Shown here: piece after piece, positions 29,747-38,947 of the stretch
Layout of the letters: every line of letters begins with the position of its first letter
How positions within the stretch are numbered: the first letter of the stretch is position 1
Assembly: GCA_903897925.1 (NCBI GenBank)
Contig: CAIUDG010000159.1
Span: 1 to 52,298, forward strand
DNA: 52,298 nt
Reading direction: 5' to 3'
From: an uncultured beta proteobacterium
Lineage (GTDB): Bacteria; Pseudomonadota; Gammaproteobacteria; Burkholderiales; Burkholderiaceae_C
Notes under the pieces: generated by a model
Seen by the model: only the letters and a program-made list of their open reading frames with translations
What the model was told of the DNA's origin: nothing
Database searches by the model: none
Translations under genes and position numbers: made by a program

Positions 29747-31020
29747 GCATTCTGATTTTTCTGAGCACCCTGATCGTGCTCATTGTGATGGGCATGCCGA
29801 TTGCCTTTGCGCTGATGCTGACCGGCGTTGCGCTGATGTACCAGCTGAATTTTTTTGATGCGCAGCTGGTCGCGCAGAACATGATCGCCGGGGCGGATAT
29901 CTATCCGCTGATGGCGGTGCCCTGTTTTATTCTGGCCGGTGAGCTGATGAATGCCGGCGGTATTTCCAAGCGCATCATCCAGCTGGCGGTCAGCATGGTC
30001 GGCCATATCCAGGGCGGCCTGGGCTATGTGGCGATTGCCGCAACCCTGCTGCTGGGCTGCTTTTCGGGTTCGGCGTTGGCCGATACCGCTGCCGTGGCAA
30101 CCCTGCTGATACCGATGATGCGGGACAACGGCTATCCGGTGCCACGTTCGGCCGGGCTGATCGCCGCCGGCGGCGTGATTGCGCCAATTGTGCCGCCGTC
30201 GATGCCGTTCATTATTTTTGGTGTGACGACCAATACCTCGGTCAGTGCGCTGTTTGTGGCGGGCATCGTGCCGGCCTTGTTGCGCGCCGGTGGGCTGGTG
30301 TTTGTCTGGGCCATGCTGGCACGCAGCATGAAGGTGAATCTGCAGCCGCGCCGCAGCTGGAGTGAGCGCCTGCATGCCTTGACCGACGCCTTGTGGGCGC
30401 TGGTGCTGCCGGTGATCATTGTGGGCGGTTTGCGGGGCGGCATCTTCACGCCTACCGAGGCGTCGGCGGTGGCAGCGGTCTATGCCTTGTTTGTCAGCCT
30501 GTTTGTCTACCGCGAGGTCAAGGTGCAGCAGCTGCTGCAACTGCTGGTCAACGCCGGACGCACCACCAGCACCGTGATGTTTCTTTGCGCGGCGGCCTTT
30601 GTTTCGTCGTATATGGTGACGCTGGCAGACCTGCCGGCACAGGTGAGCGATTTGCTCGGCCCCATGATGGGACACCCGCGCCTGCTGATGGGCGCCATCA
30701 TGTTGCTGCTGTTGGCGATTGGCAATGTGATGGACCTGACGCCCACCATTTTGGTGATGGGTCCGGTGCTGATGCCGATTGTTATCGTTGCCGGAATCGA
30801 TCCGACCTACTTTGGCGTGATGTTCATTCTGGTCGGCACCCTGGGACTGATTCACCCGCCGGTATGCACCGTGCTGAATGTGGTGTGCGGCGTTGCCAAG
30901 ATCTCTCTGGAGAGTGCCACCAAAGGGGTCTGGCCGTTTCTGCTGGCCGAAGCGGTGCTGGTTTTCCTGTTCGTTTTCTTCCCGGGTTTCATCACCGTAC
31001 CGATGACCTGGTTCCATTAA
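29743..31020 (+). CDS. dctM: TRAP transporter large membrane subunit (DctM family)
   Basis: 425 residues, the standard size, with about 12 hydrophobic helices and typical segments such as GMPIAFALMLTG, IAATLLLGCFSGSALADTAA and GVIAPIVPPSMPFIIFG. It is the transport channel of the tripartite importer. It overlaps dctQ by 4 bp and is followed 19 bp later by the binding-protein gene, so all are cotranscribed. No unusual feature was seen. Confidence 0.95.
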   Translation: MSILIFLSTLIVLIVMGMPIAFALMLTGVALMYQLNFFDAQLVAQNMIAGADIYPLMAVPCFILAGELMNAGGISKRIIQLAVSMVGHIQGGLGYVAIAATLLLGCFSGSALADTAAVATLLIPMMRDNGYPVPRSAGLIAAGGVIAPIVPPSMPFIIFGVTTNTSVSALFVAGIVPALLRAGGLVFVWAMLARSMKVNLQPRRSWSERLHALTDALWALVLPVIIVGGLRGGIFTPTEASAVAAVYALFVSLFVYREVKVQQLLQLLVNAGRTTSTVMFLCAAAFVSSYMVTLADLPAQVSDLLGPMMGHPRLLMGAIMLLLLAIGNVMDLTPTILVMGPVLMPIVIVAGIDPTYFGVMFILVGTLGLIHPPVCTVLNVVCGVAKISLESATKGVWPFLLAEAVLVFLFVFFPGFITVPMTWFH

Positions 31021-31039
31021 TCCCAACCACGAGACTGCC

Positions 31040-32044
31040 ATGAAAAAACTTACCAAGCTGCTGATTGCCAGCGCCATTGCCGGATCTCTGGCCAGTGCCC
31101 TGGCTGCCGATTTCCAGACCCGCATCATTCGCTTCGGCTACGGCCTGGCCGAAGACAGTAACCAGGGCCGCGCCGTCAAAGCCTTTGCGCAAGACCTGGC
31201 CCAACGCACCGGCGGCAAATTCAAGGCCAAGGGCTTTGCCAGCGCCAGCCTGGGCAATGACAACCAGATGCAAAACGCCTTGCTCGGCGGCGCCCAGGAA
31301 ATGACCGTGGTGTCCACCGCCACCCTGGTCGGCATTGACGACGCCTTTGGCATCTATGACTTGCCGTTTCTGTTTCGCACCGAGCAGGAAGCCGATGCCG
31401 TGCTGGATGGCAACTTTGGTCGCAAACTGGCGGCCCGGCTTGAGGCCAAGGGCCTGATTGGGCTGGTCTATTGGGAAAATGGTTTTCGCAATCTGACCAA
31501 CTCGAAACACCCGATTGCCAAGATGGAAGACATGCAGGGCATCAAGCTGCGCGTGATGCAGAACCCGGTGTATATCGACATGTTCAACAGCTTTGGTGCC
31601 AATGCCATTCCGCTGGCCTTTTCGGAGTTGTTTACCGCCCTCGAGTCAAAAACCGTGGATGGCCAGGAGAACCCGGTCAACACGATTCAGTCGAGCAAGT
31701 TTTACGAGGTGCAGAAATACCTCTCCATCACCAAACACGTTTACAGCCCGTGGATCGTGTTGGCCAGCAAGAAGTGGTGGGACGGCCTGAATGCCGATGA
31801 AAAGAAGGCATTGCAGGACGCTGCCGTGGTGTCACGCGACTTCGAGCGCAAAGACAGCCGTGCCGCTGGCGCCCAGGCGCTGGAAGTGCTGAAGCAAAAA
31901 GGCATGCAGGTGACAGTGCTGAGCCCGAAGGAGCTTGACCGCATGCAGGACGCAGCGCGCCCGGCGATTGCCAAGTTTGCCGCCAGTGGGCACGCTGATC
32001 TGGTGAAAGACTTGCAGGCCGAGATCGCCAAAGTGCGCAAATAA
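31040..32044 (+). CDS. dctP: TRAP transporter periplasmic substrate-binding protein (DctP family)
   Basis: 334 residues with a Sec signal peptide (about 1-23, cut after SALA). The DctP family core is clear: QNALLGGAQEMTVV, GIKLRVMQNPVYIDMF with the conserved substrate-carboxylate Arg, PLAFSELFTALESKTVDGQE and the following ENPVNTI. The protein captures an organic or sugar acid in the periplasm and hands it to DctQM. Substrate is inferred as gluconate or another hexonate from gntK and GntR in the same regulated unit. Rest of the Entner-Doudoroff pathway is not in this window. Confidence 0.94.
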   Translation: MKKLTKLLIASAIAGSLASALAADFQTRIIRFGYGLAEDSNQGRAVKAFAQDLAQRTGGKFKAKGFASASLGNDNQMQNALLGGAQEMTVVSTATLVGIDDAFGIYDLPFLFRTEQEADAVLDGNFGRKLAARLEAKGLIGLVYWENGFRNLTNSKHPIAKMEDMQGIKLRVMQNPVYIDMFNSFGANAIPLAFSELFTALESKTVDGQENPVNTIQSSKFYEVQKYLSITKHVYSPWIVLASKKWWDGLNADEKKALQDAAVVSRDFERKDSRAAGAQALEVLKQKGMQVTVLSPKELDRMQDAARPAIAKFAASGHADLVKDLQAEIAKVRK

Positions 32045-32081
32045 TAGGCACCAGGAATAGGTACTAGGAATAGGCACCAGG
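32043..32081. repeat. Three tandem 13-bp repeats after the TRAP operon
   Basis: AATAGGCACCAGG, AATAGGTACTAGG and AATAGGCACCAGG lie back to back, beginning in the dctP stop codon. Copies one and three are identical and copy two differs at two bases. Role unknown; a slippage-prone minisatellite is the simplest reading. Confidence 0.8.
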
Positions 32082-32112
32082 AATACGCGCCCGCCCTGGG
32101 CGCCGTGTTCAC

Positions 32113-32146
32113 CTCGCAGCGGCGGTGCTAGCGCTGCGGCTGCGAG
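32113..32146. terminator. GC-rich hairpin after the TRAP operon
   Basis: CTCGCAGC and GCTGCGAG can pair as an 8-bp stem around an 18-base loop that itself holds further pairing. Position, 69 bp after the operon's last stop, fits a terminator, but there is no U-tract. Confidence 0.4.
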
Positions 32147-32239
32147 CCGGCCCTAGGGGGGCTGAATTCACCTGATTGGGGGATATTCAGCGGCTCGCGG
32201 AATAGGCATGATGCGGGATTCCTATACCTTGGCCGATTT

Positions 32240-33754
32240 ATGCGAATTTTTTGCTTGGGCGTTGTCTGGCTCAGTCTCTGCAGCGCCGCCGGCGCAGTGG
32301 GGGCGAAAGAATCCCCTGGCACACCAGCCAGCGTGCCGGCAAGTGCAAGCGCTGCATTGGCGCCAGCCTGCGACGCTGCACCCGCCACTCCGGCGCCGGT
32401 GGCCGTGCCGGAGCAATTGCCCGCGGGTAATTTGCCCGCGGCTAAATTGCCCGCCGAAACCGGGGCACTTGCGGTAAAGCAGTTTCCTCTGGCACAAGAG
32501 CTTTTGGTTTTCACCAGCGTGATGTCGGAGCTGGAACCGGTGCTGATCAACCCGGATATACCGGCGCAGCTGGGGCAGCTCAGCCACTTCCAGTTTTCAG
32601 CGGAAGCGAAGCAGAAGCTGAAGGCACTGTATGGCAAGGAAAACCCGCTGACATTGAAAGTCAGCCGGCACAACAAAAAGACGGCCCAGGTGCATTTCGT
32701 ACTGGAACGCCTGGACCACCGGAACCCGGCCTCGGGTGCACACCTGCAGGTATCCCCCTTGGTTGGCGATATTCGCTACAGCCAGGGGCTGACCCGGCGT
32801 GCCAGCAGCGAGCGGCTGTCGACTCTGCTTTTGGACGATGGAAATTCGCTTCGGTTTGGCTTGAACGATTTCAAAATCAGCGGCGATCAAAGCAGTGGTT
32901 TTGGTGCACTTTGGCTGGGCAAATCCCGAATCGGCGTGGACAGCATCAGCGTGGACAACGATGCCAGTGATTGGCACCTGCAACTGAAGCACCTGGCCCT
33001 CAGCACCCAGGTGAAGAAGACGGCGGCGCAGCGGGTGGACATCGATCACGAATCCTCCATAGAGTCCATTCGCTGGGGCGCATACCGTGTCGGCCCGGTG
33101 CATATGGCGGCGCATATGGGGCCGCTGGACGGCCCCCTGGTCGGCGCCTTCGTGGCACAGCTGAACCAGATCAATCGCAAGGACTATGGTGCAAACGATG
33201 CGGAACGCGCCAAGGCGCAGCGGGACCTGCTGCAGGACCTGGGGCGCAAACTGTTGCGCACTGGCGTGGCGCTGGATATTCAGGACCTCTCGGTTCAATA
33301 CCAGGGGCTGACGGCAGGATTGAACGGTCAGCTTGCCCTGTCCCGTTTGGCCGAGGGGCAAGACGCCACACCGCAATGGTTCAAGGAAAATCTGTGGCTG
33401 CAGCTGCATGTACATGTGCCCAAACAACTGGTGGAAGCAGTGGGTGAAATCATGACACGTGGCCTGCTGGAAGCCAAAAACAAAACCGGCTTGCCGGTAT
33501 CGGAAGACGAAGTGAAGCTGGCCGGCAAGGTGTTTTTCAGAAATCTGGTGGGCCCGCTGTTGCAAAAAAACTGGCTGCGGCTGGAGCACGATGTGCTGGT
33601 GTCAACGATCGAGTTCAAAGGCGGCAAGCTGTGGGTCAACGGGAACAGCGTCGAACTGCCGCAGTTGGCGCCAGCGCCGGTGCCGGAACCCAAGCCGGCG
33701 TCCGCACCGGAGCCGGTTCCGCAAGCGTTGCCAAATGCCGACAAAAAAGAGTAA
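32240..33754 (+). CDS. DUF945 / YdgA-type exported protein
   Basis: 504 residues starting with a hydrophobic signal segment (MRIFCLGVVWLSLCSAAGAVGA). A low-complexity Ala/Pro region (about 22-75, with PAGNLPAAKLPAE) links it to a beta-rich domain that resembles DUF945: FGLNDFKISG, GALWLGKSRI, ALDIQDLSVQYQGL and ALSRLA. The C-terminus (about 480-504) is another Pro/Ala-rich tail. E. coli YdgA is a membrane-anchored protein of unclear role, linked to swarming. No neighbours suggest a pathway; the two hairpins after it imply its own transcript. Confidence 0.82.
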   Translation: MRIFCLGVVWLSLCSAAGAVGAKESPGTPASVPASASAALAPACDAAPATPAPVAVPEQLPAGNLPAAKLPAETGALAVKQFPLAQELLVFTSVMSELEPVLINPDIPAQLGQLSHFQFSAEAKQKLKALYGKENPLTLKVSRHNKKTAQVHFVLERLDHRNPASGAHLQVSPLVGDIRYSQGLTRRASSERLSTLLLDDGNSLRFGLNDFKISGDQSSGFGALWLGKSRIGVDSISVDNDASDWHLQLKHLALSTQVKKTAAQRVDIDHESSIESIRWGAYRVGPVHMAAHMGPLDGPLVGAFVAQLNQINRKDYGANDAERAKAQRDLLQDLGRKLLRTGVALDIQDLSVQYQGLTAGLNGQLALSRLAEGQDATPQWFKENLWLQLHVHVPKQLVEAVGEIMTRGLLEAKNKTGLPVSEDEVKLAGKVFFRNLVGPLLQKNWLRLEHDVLVSTIEFKGGKLWVNGNSVELPQLAPAPVPEPKPASAPEPVPQALPNADKKE

Positions 33755-33790
33755 TTTCAGCGTATTTTCCTGCGCCAGATAGGTACACGC

Positions 33791-33815
33791 GCTGCGCCCC
33801 TGGCACGGGCGCAGC
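33791..33815. terminator. Hairpin downstream of the DUF945 gene
   Basis: GCTGCGCCC and GGGCGCAGC form a perfect 9-bp stem with a 7-base loop, 37 bp after the stop. A second smaller hairpin (GGCGCC repeated as its own complement) follows at once. No U-tract, so terminator is likely but not certain. Confidence 0.5.
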
Positions 33816-33873
33816 GGCGCCCTGGTGCGGCGCCTGCGGGGGCGGAAATGCATGTTTGCGGTTTTGCCTAATA

Positions 33874-33889
33874 CCACTATATCTGGGGT
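33874..33889. promoter_or_regulatory. NrdR-like box 1
   Basis: CCACTATATCTGGGGT matches most of the NrdR-box consensus acaCwAtATaTwGtgt in its left half. Its centre is 32 bp from box 2, the spacing usual for paired NrdR boxes (about three DNA turns). Confidence 0.65.
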
Positions 33890-33905
33890 GTTTCACTGAT
33901 TTAAC

Positions 33906-33921
33906 ACACTACCGGTAGTGT
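33906..33921. promoter_or_regulatory. NrdR-like box 2
   Basis: ACACTACCGGTAGTGT is a perfect 16-bp palindrome matching the outer positions of the NrdR consensus. It lies 9 bp upstream of the -35 hexamer of the nrdJ promoter. Confidence 0.72.
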
Positions 33922-33930
33922 TTCTTATTT

Positions 33931-33959
33931 TTGATTGTGGCCCCGCTGTGGCATACAAT
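33931..33959 (+). promoter_or_regulatory. Sigma70-like promoter of nrdJ
   Basis: TTGATT (33931-33936) and TACAAT (33954-33959) are separated by exactly 17 bp. Both hexamers are one or two bases from consensus. Transcription would give a leader of about 245 bases before the nrdJ start. Confidence 0.7.
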
Positions 33960-34005
33960 ACGGCCGGATCAGTGCTGCAAGGGGCATTGCATTACAGTAC
34001 TGGTG

Positions 34006-34021
34006 CTGTACTTATATACAG
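34006..34021. promoter_or_regulatory. LexA (SOS) box-like site upstream of nrdJ
   Basis: CTGTACTTATATACAG fits the CTGT-N8-ACAG pattern with an AT-rich core, as in E. coli and betaproteobacterial SOS boxes. It lies about 47 bp after the -10 above, where it could block elongation or cover a second, weaker promoter (TTGCAT at 33987). Confidence 0.65.
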
Positions 34022-34211
34022 GTAAAATGCGTTCCTATTTTACAAAACTGTCTTGAGGCAATTTCGAATATTCCAATAGGTTTGAACCACTTACAGGCCG
34101 CGATGAAAGCGTTTTTCGGAGGGGAAACGACGGTATTCGCGGTCCAAGGGCTTGCGTGCCGTAGCTGCTTCAAATTTACATAACAGACTTACCGCTATTT
34201 CACGGACCATC

Positions 34212-36752
34212 ATGAATACAAAAATCACCACCGAAGCCATTGACCTGTCTGCCACTGCCGTCATGGCGCCGCAGGAAATCACACTGGACGTGCTGCAAGA
34301 GAAGTATGCCAAGGGGGATGAGCGCACCCATGCCGATATCCGTGCCCGGGTGGCATCGGCTCTGGCCTCGGTGGAAGCCGCCGAATTGCAAGAGGCCCTG
34401 ACGCTGCGTTTTGCCGAGGCCCTGGACCGTGGCTTTGTGCCTGCGGGCCGCATCCAGTCGGCTGCTGGCACCAATATCCAGGCCACGCTGATCAACTGCT
34501 TTGTGCAACCGGTGGGCGACTCGGTGTCCGAGTTCAAAAACGGCAAGCCCGGCATCTATACCGCCGTGGCCGAAGCTGCTGAAACCATGCGGCGCGGCGG
34601 CGGTGTGGGCTACGACTTCTCGCAAATCCGTCCGTCGGGCTCCATGGTCAAGGGCACCCACTCGAAGGCTTCCGGCCCGGTGTCGTTCATGAAAGTGTTC
34701 GACTCCTCGTGCGCCACGGTGGAATCGGCCGGCGCCCGGCGTGGCGCCCAGATGGGCGTGCTGCGTTGCGACCATCCGGACATTGAGACCTTTGTCAGCG
34801 CCAAGGACAAGGGCGATCTGACGAATTTCAATATCTCCATTGGTGTAACCGACGAATTCATGCGTGCCGTGGTGGCCGGCGAAAAATTCGAACTGGTGCA
34901 CCGTGCCGAGCCAGGCGTGGAACTGCTGGCCAATGGCGCCTACCAGCGCGCGGATGGCAAATGGGTTTATCGCACCATTGCCGCGACCGATTTGTGGGAA
35001 AAGGTGATGCGCTCCACCTACGACCACGCCGAGCCTGGCATTCTGTTCATCGACCGCATGAACCAGGAAAACAACCTGTGGTACTGCGAAACGATTGAAG
35101 CCACCAATCCTTGCGCCGAGCAGCCACTGCCCGACTACGGTTGCTGCTGCCTGGGCTCGATTGACCTGACCAAGCATGTGCGCAATGCCTTCACGGAAGA
35201 CGCGCAATTCGACTTTGATTCGTTTTCCAGCGTGGTGCACACCTCGGTACGCATGCTCGATAACGTGCTGGACGCCACCTTCTGGCCGCTGGAAAAGCAG
35301 AAGATGGAAGCCTCCAACAAGCGCCGCATCGGCCTGGGCTTCCTGGGTATCGGTAGCGCCCTGGTCATGCTTGGCATCAAGTACAACTCGGCCGAGGGTT
35401 GCGCCATGGCTGCCAAAATTGCCGAAATGATGCGCAATGAGGCCTACCGTGCCTCCATCAAGCTGGCTACCGAAAAGGGTTCGTTCCCGCTGCTTGACGC
35501 CGACAAATACCTGCAAAGCGGCTTTGCCAAGCGGCTGCCGGCCGATATTCGCGAAGGCATCAAAACCATTGGCTTGCGCAATAGCCATCTGCTGTCGATT
35601 GCGCCCACCGGCACTATTACGCTGGCATTCGCTGACAACGCATCCAACGGTATTGAGCCGGCATTCAGCTGGGTCTATGACCGCAAGAAGCGCCTGGCCG
35701 ACGGTGGACACCGGGTCTATGAAGTGGCCGACCATGCCTGGCGCCTGTACCGCCACCTCGGCGGCGACATGGCCCATCTGCCGGAGTATTTCGTGACCGC
35801 GCTGGAGATGACGGCGCAGGAACATATGCAGATGATGGAGGCCGTGCAGCCCTTCATTGATACCGCCATTTCCAAGACCGTGAATGTGGCGGCCGACTAT
35901 CCCTATGACGATTTCAAGGGCCTGTATCTGGAAGGCTGGCAGGCCGGCCTCAAGGGCCTGGCCACTTACCGTCCGAACTCGGTGCTGGGCGCGGTGCTGT
36001 CGGTAGGCACGCCGGCCAGCGGCACGGCGGCCACGGCGGCGGCGCCCGCTGCGCTGGCCAGCAATGACGACCCGCTGCACAAGCAGTTTGACTCGCGTGT
36101 CGAAGGCGAACTCGACAGCGTGACCACCAAGATCCAGATGTGGACCCATGAAGGCAAGCGTTCGGTCTATGTCACCACCAGTTTCATGACGGTGGATGGC
36201 GTGGTTGATGGCAAGCCCGTCACCATTGAGCGCCCGGTCGAATTTTTCCTGGCCGGCAGCCAGCGCGACGCCGGACAGCAATGGATTGACCTGAGCTTGC
36301 GCATGCTGTCCATGGCGGCACGTTCCGGTGTCTCGGTTGCCAAGACCATTGAAAACATGCGCGAGGTGGCCTGGGACAAGGGTCCGGTGCGTTATGGCTA
36401 CGCCACCAAATCCGACGGCAGCCAGGTGCCGCGTTTCCATGACTCCGAAGTGGCGGCTATTGGTTACGCTTTGCAGGAAATGCTGGCGCGGCGCGGCTTC
36501 CTGACTTCTGAGGGACAACAGGTGGCAGTGGCCCGTCTGGCGCGTCTGCTGGAGTCGCGGTTGGCGCGTGGCGGCAACCTGGACGCCGTGGTCGCTACGG
36601 CGACCGAGTCCGGTTCGCAAAGCCTGCGTGCCGGCGACCACTTTACGCCCGGCACCGGCAAGAAGTGCGGCCACTGTGGCGCCCATGATGTACACCGTAT
36701 TGACGGCTGCACCCAGTGTGTGAGCTGCGGCACGGTTGGCAGCTGCGGTTAA
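34212..36752 (+). CDS. nrdJ: Adenosylcobalamin-dependent ribonucleoside-diphosphate reductase (class II)
   Basis: 846 residues from ATG 34212; the longer frame to 34152 adds non-conserved leader. The enzyme reduces ribonucleotides to deoxyribonucleotides using a radical made from coenzyme B12, so it works with or without oxygen. Active-site motif NPCAEQPL gives Asn299, Cys301, Glu303; the redox Cys is Cys96 in LINCFVQP. Loop residues RRGAQMGVL and a mid-protein [12 protein letters not shown] are typical. The tail has CGHCG and CTQCVSCG, a zinc or dithiol-shuttle end. No ATP-cone is visible at the N-terminus. Upstream sites suggest NrdR and SOS control. Confidence 0.95.
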   Translation: MNTKITTEAIDLSATAVMAPQEITLDVLQEKYAKGDERTHADIRARVASALASVEAAELQEALTLRFAEALDRGFVPAGRIQSAAGTNIQATLINCFVQPVGDSVSEFKNGKPGIYTAVAEAAETMRRGGGVGYDFSQIRPSGSMVKGTHSKASGPVSFMKVFDSSCATVESAGARRGAQMGVLRCDHPDIETFVSAKDKGDLTNFNISIGVTDEFMRAVVAGEKFELVHRAEPGVELLANGAYQRADGKWVYRTIAATDLWEKVMRSTYDHAEPGILFIDRMNQENNLWYCETIEATNPCAEQPLPDYGCCCLGSIDLTKHVRNAFTEDAQFDFDSFSSVVHTSVRMLDNVLDATFWPLEKQKMEASNKRRIGLGFLGIGSALVMLGIKYNSAEGCAMAAKIAEMMRNEAYRASIKLATEKGSFPLLDADKYLQSGFAKRLPADIREGIKTIGLRNSHLLSIAPTGTITLAFADNASNGIEPAFSWVYDRKKRLADGGHRVYEVADHAWRLYRHLGGDMAHLPEYFVTALEMTAQEHMQMMEAVQPFIDTAISKTVNVAADYPYDDFKGLYLEGWQAGLKGLATYRPNSVLGAVLSVGTPASGTAATAAAPAALASNDDPLHKQFDSRVEGELDSVTTKIQMWTHEGKRSVYVTTSFMTVDGVVDGKPVTIERPVEFFLAGSQRDAGQQWIDLSLRMLSMAARSGVSVAKTIENMREVAWDKGPVRYGYATKSDGSQVPRFHDSEVAAIGYALQEMLARRGFLTSEGQQVAVARLARLLESRLARGGNLDAVVATATESGSQSLRAGDHFTPGTGKKCGHCGAHDVHRIDGCTQCVSCGTVGSCG

Positions 36753-36779
36753 GGCCGGTCAGATGATCAGGCAGGCGAC

Positions 36780-37175
36780 ATGATCCGGCAGGTGGGTGAG
36801 ACGGCTATTCGCTTGCAGCACCCGGCAAGCTGCCATTGCGGCGCGGTCAAATTTGAACTTCATCTGCCGCAAGGCATCGTGAATCCGCGCCGCTGCAATT
36901 GCTCGTTTTGCCGACGCCGCGGTGCGATCGTTGCTTCCGTGCCGCTTTCGGGCATCACGGTTCTGCAAGGGCAGGAGTTTCTGAAGCTGTACCAGTTTCA
37001 TACCGGCACGGCAAAACACTACTTTTGCACGCAGTGCGGCATTTATACGCACCACCAGCGGCGCTCCAACCCGGCCGAATATGGCTATAACGTGGCCTGC
37101 CTGGAAGGCGTGAACCCGTTTGATTTGGGTGAAGTTCCGACCAGCGATGGTGTGCATCACGTGGCCGATCGCTGA
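36780..37175 (+). CDS. GFA-family (CENP-V / glutathione-dependent formaldehyde-activating) protein
   Basis: 131 residues. The family's zinc-binding cysteines are all in place: SCHCGAVKFELH near residues 17-28, CNCSFCRRRG near 39-48, and YFCTQCGIY near 82-90. The family includes a glutathione-dependent formaldehyde-activating enzyme, but many members have other or unknown roles, so only the fold is claimed. It begins 27 bp after nrdJ and may share its transcript. Probably cytosolic. Confidence 0.9.
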   Translation: MIRQVGETAIRLQHPASCHCGAVKFELHLPQGIVNPRRCNCSFCRRRGAIVASVPLSGITVLQGQEFLKLYQFHTGTAKHYFCTQCGIYTHHQRRSNPAEYGYNVACLEGVNPFDLGEVPTSDGVHHVADR

Positions 37176-37223
37176 ACGCTGGCCCGCGCCGTGCGGTGCG
37201 GTGCCGCGCTGCTTTGACCTGGT

Positions 37224-37712
37224 TCAATGCGCGTTTTTGGCAGCTTCTTCCCGGGTGCGGGAATCGATATAGGCCTTCACTGACCACACTGCTTCCTGCG
37301 TAAATACGGCGCCGTAGGCCGGCATGGTGTAGCGTCCTTCGCTATTTTTCTTGCCGCTTAGCGTGATGCCCTTGAAGTAGTCGTCGCTGTCTGCAAAGCA
37401 GGCGTCCTGCTGTGCCTTGTTGGACATGTCGACGCAGTCGGCGGCGAGTTTCAGCAGGTCTGGCGCGACGCCGCCGGACTCTGCATTGAGGCCATGGCAG
37501 CCAGCGCAGTTGTGCATATAACCTTCTGCACCTATTGCAATGGCTTTTTCGTTGCCGCGATAGGGATTGGTCTGGACCCAGTCGGCGCCGATCGGCTTCA
37601 GGCCCGAGGTATCGATCGGATGCGGTGTTACGTCGCCATGCGCAAATACTTGAAGCATGAAAAATACCAGAAAGATGCCGATTGCCGGTCGCGTGCGCTG
37701 GGTTGCCTGCAT
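37224..37712 (-). CDS. pedF: Cytochrome c-550 (PedF type)
   Basis: 162 residues from ATG 37712, with GAGG 7-10 bp upstream; the longer frame to 37772 is rejected. A signal peptide (about 1-24, ending FAHG) sends it to the periplasm. One haem site CAGCH spans residues 69-73, with a likely axial Met130 in RYTMPAYG. PedF-type cytochromes accept electrons from PQQ-dependent alcohol dehydrogenases. No such dehydrogenase is in the window, so the partner must be elsewhere. Convergent with the GFA gene. Confidence 0.88.
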   Translation of the reverse strand: MQATQRTRPAIGIFLVFFMLQVFAHGDVTPHPIDTSGLKPIGADWVQTNPYRGNEKAIAIGAEGYMHNCAGCHGLNAESGGVAPDLLKLAADCVDMSNKAQQDACFADSDDYFKGITLSGKKNSEGRYTMPAYGAVFTQEAVWSVKAYIDSRTREEAAKNAH

Positions 37713-38222
37713 TGAAATGCCCTCGTGATAATAGATAGAAAGGTGCCTATGCGCTGCTGCCGCCAGTGCCATCCGGCGCTTCTAGGCGCCACCATGCGCC
37801 ACCAGGCGGCCCCGGCCTTAGCGGCCAGTTCAATCCTGCAACGCGCAAGGAGCACAGGGAATGGTTGCCGCAACTTCAATGCCAGCTTCGCGGCACTCGC
37901 GCGCGTGCCGCCCTTGCTGGCCTTGCCGGGTTTTCTGATCCGGGCGGGAAGGGCCGAATAGCCTTGGCGCTGGCGCAAGTTGCGCTATCAGTGGGTAATA
38001 GTGCCAATTCGGTCGGCAAGCTGCGACAGCGGATCTGCCACGCGCAGCCGCCTTTGATGCCAGGCTTGCGCCAGACGGGCTTAGGCTAGCGCCTGGTGTT
38101 GTTCCGAAACAGAACAGCGGTGTGCCATCCGGGAGCGCACCCGCTTGTCGCATTAATGCAAGCCGGCCCCGGTAGCGGGGCCGGTCCGTCGTCTTAGGTG
38201 ACTTTTTTCAGCCAACTTTTTT
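37713..38222. other. Intergenic region between cytochrome and CZB genes
   Basis: About 510 bp, GC-rich, with no convincing gene on either strand. It must hold the promoter for the cytochrome gene. A strong hairpin near its right end is listed separately. Confidence 0.5.
38163..38184. terminator. Strong hairpin 3' of the CZB gene
   Basis: CCGGCCCCG-GTAG-CGGGGCCGG is a perfect 9-bp stem with a four-base loop, 39 bp downstream of the minus-strand CZB stop. It lacks a U-tract, but its place and strength fit transcription end. Confidence 0.55.
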
Positions 38223-38570
38223 TCAGGCAACTTTCTTCAGGCGATTGATAGCCATCCCGGTTTCCGCCGAGGCCATGCCGAACGGCGTGGTGGCGCCGAG
38301 TGCTGTTTCGGCTTCTGTGTATTTTTTGTTATTGATCAGGGTTGCCACTTTGCCCGCCTCGGCGTGAAAGCCGCGGTGGCGCTCGATCAGGGCCTGGAAT
38401 TCCGGCTTGCCACCTAGCTGCAGCTTGCCCTCGCCATAGAGCCACTTGCCCAGTTCACAGCAGTTGTCTTTGCCGATGGTGGCCGCGTCCACCGTCTGTT
38501 TTGCGGATATGGCGGTACGAAATTTGGTTTTCCACTGCGTATGGGCAGCGACTGCGTTGTCTAAATCCAT
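38223..38570 (-). CDS. Stand-alone CZB (chemoreceptor zinc-binding) domain protein
   Basis: 115 residues from ATG 38570, with AGGAG 6 bp upstream. It is a four-helix CZB domain and little else: candidate zinc ligands are His10, Cys37/Cys38 in NCCELGKWLYG, His65 and His69 in RHRGFH. CZB domains normally sit at the end of chemoreceptors or diguanylate cyclases and sense zinc or oxidants. A free one could be a soluble zinc sensor acting in trans on chemotaxis or c-di-GMP proteins. None is directly adjacent, though a GGDEF-EAL gene lies 1 kb away. Confidence 0.88.
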   Translation of the reverse strand: MDLDNAVAAHTQWKTKFRTAISAKQTVDAATIGKDNCCELGKWLYGEGKLQLGGKPEFQALIERHRGFHAEAGKVATLINNKKYTEAETALGATTPFGMASAETGMAINRLKKVA

Positions 38571-38947
38571 GGTGTCTCCTGAGTGTTTATTGCTCCCCCG
38601 TTGAAAATGGTAGTCCACCGGGGCGTGCCGGTGTTGATGAAAATCAAGACGGCGCGATACCGCAAGCGCGCTAGCAGCCGCACGCCGCGGTACCAAGAGT
38701 TCCCGAAACCGGGGCGCAATGCCAAATAACTGGATGTGCCGGAATAGATTGAATGTTGTCGATATTTATATTGGTGTGCTGACATGGCACTGACCGAAGC
38801 CTATTTATTTCCTATATATACCCTGTTAATAATCTTCTGCCGCTTGACCTTAATCAGAGGCGGCAGCGGAAATATATTCAGAATACCGCAGCAGATCTAC
38901 CCACCGGCAAGCGGTAGGCAAAACCCCACTATGGATTAGAAAAATAT
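38571..38947. other. Divergent promoter region, CZB gene / acetate transporter
   Basis: This 377-bp AT-richer stretch holds the promoters of two divergent genes. Several TATA-like hexamers are present near 38760-38830, but I could not pair one confidently with a -35 box. No gene seen. Confidence 0.45.

Noticed and set aside
33967..34211. Cobalamin riboswitch in the nrdJ leader
   Set aside because: The leader is long enough, but I could not find the conserved B12-box GCCACTG or the expected paired elements.
34200..36695. Minus-strand frame of 831 codons opposite nrdJ
   Set aside because: It mirrors the highly conserved nrdJ gene; no domain or ribosome site supports it.
38571..38947. Sigma54 promoter before the acetate-type transporter
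   Set aside because: TGGCAC occurs, but no TTGC-type -12 element stands at the needed distance.
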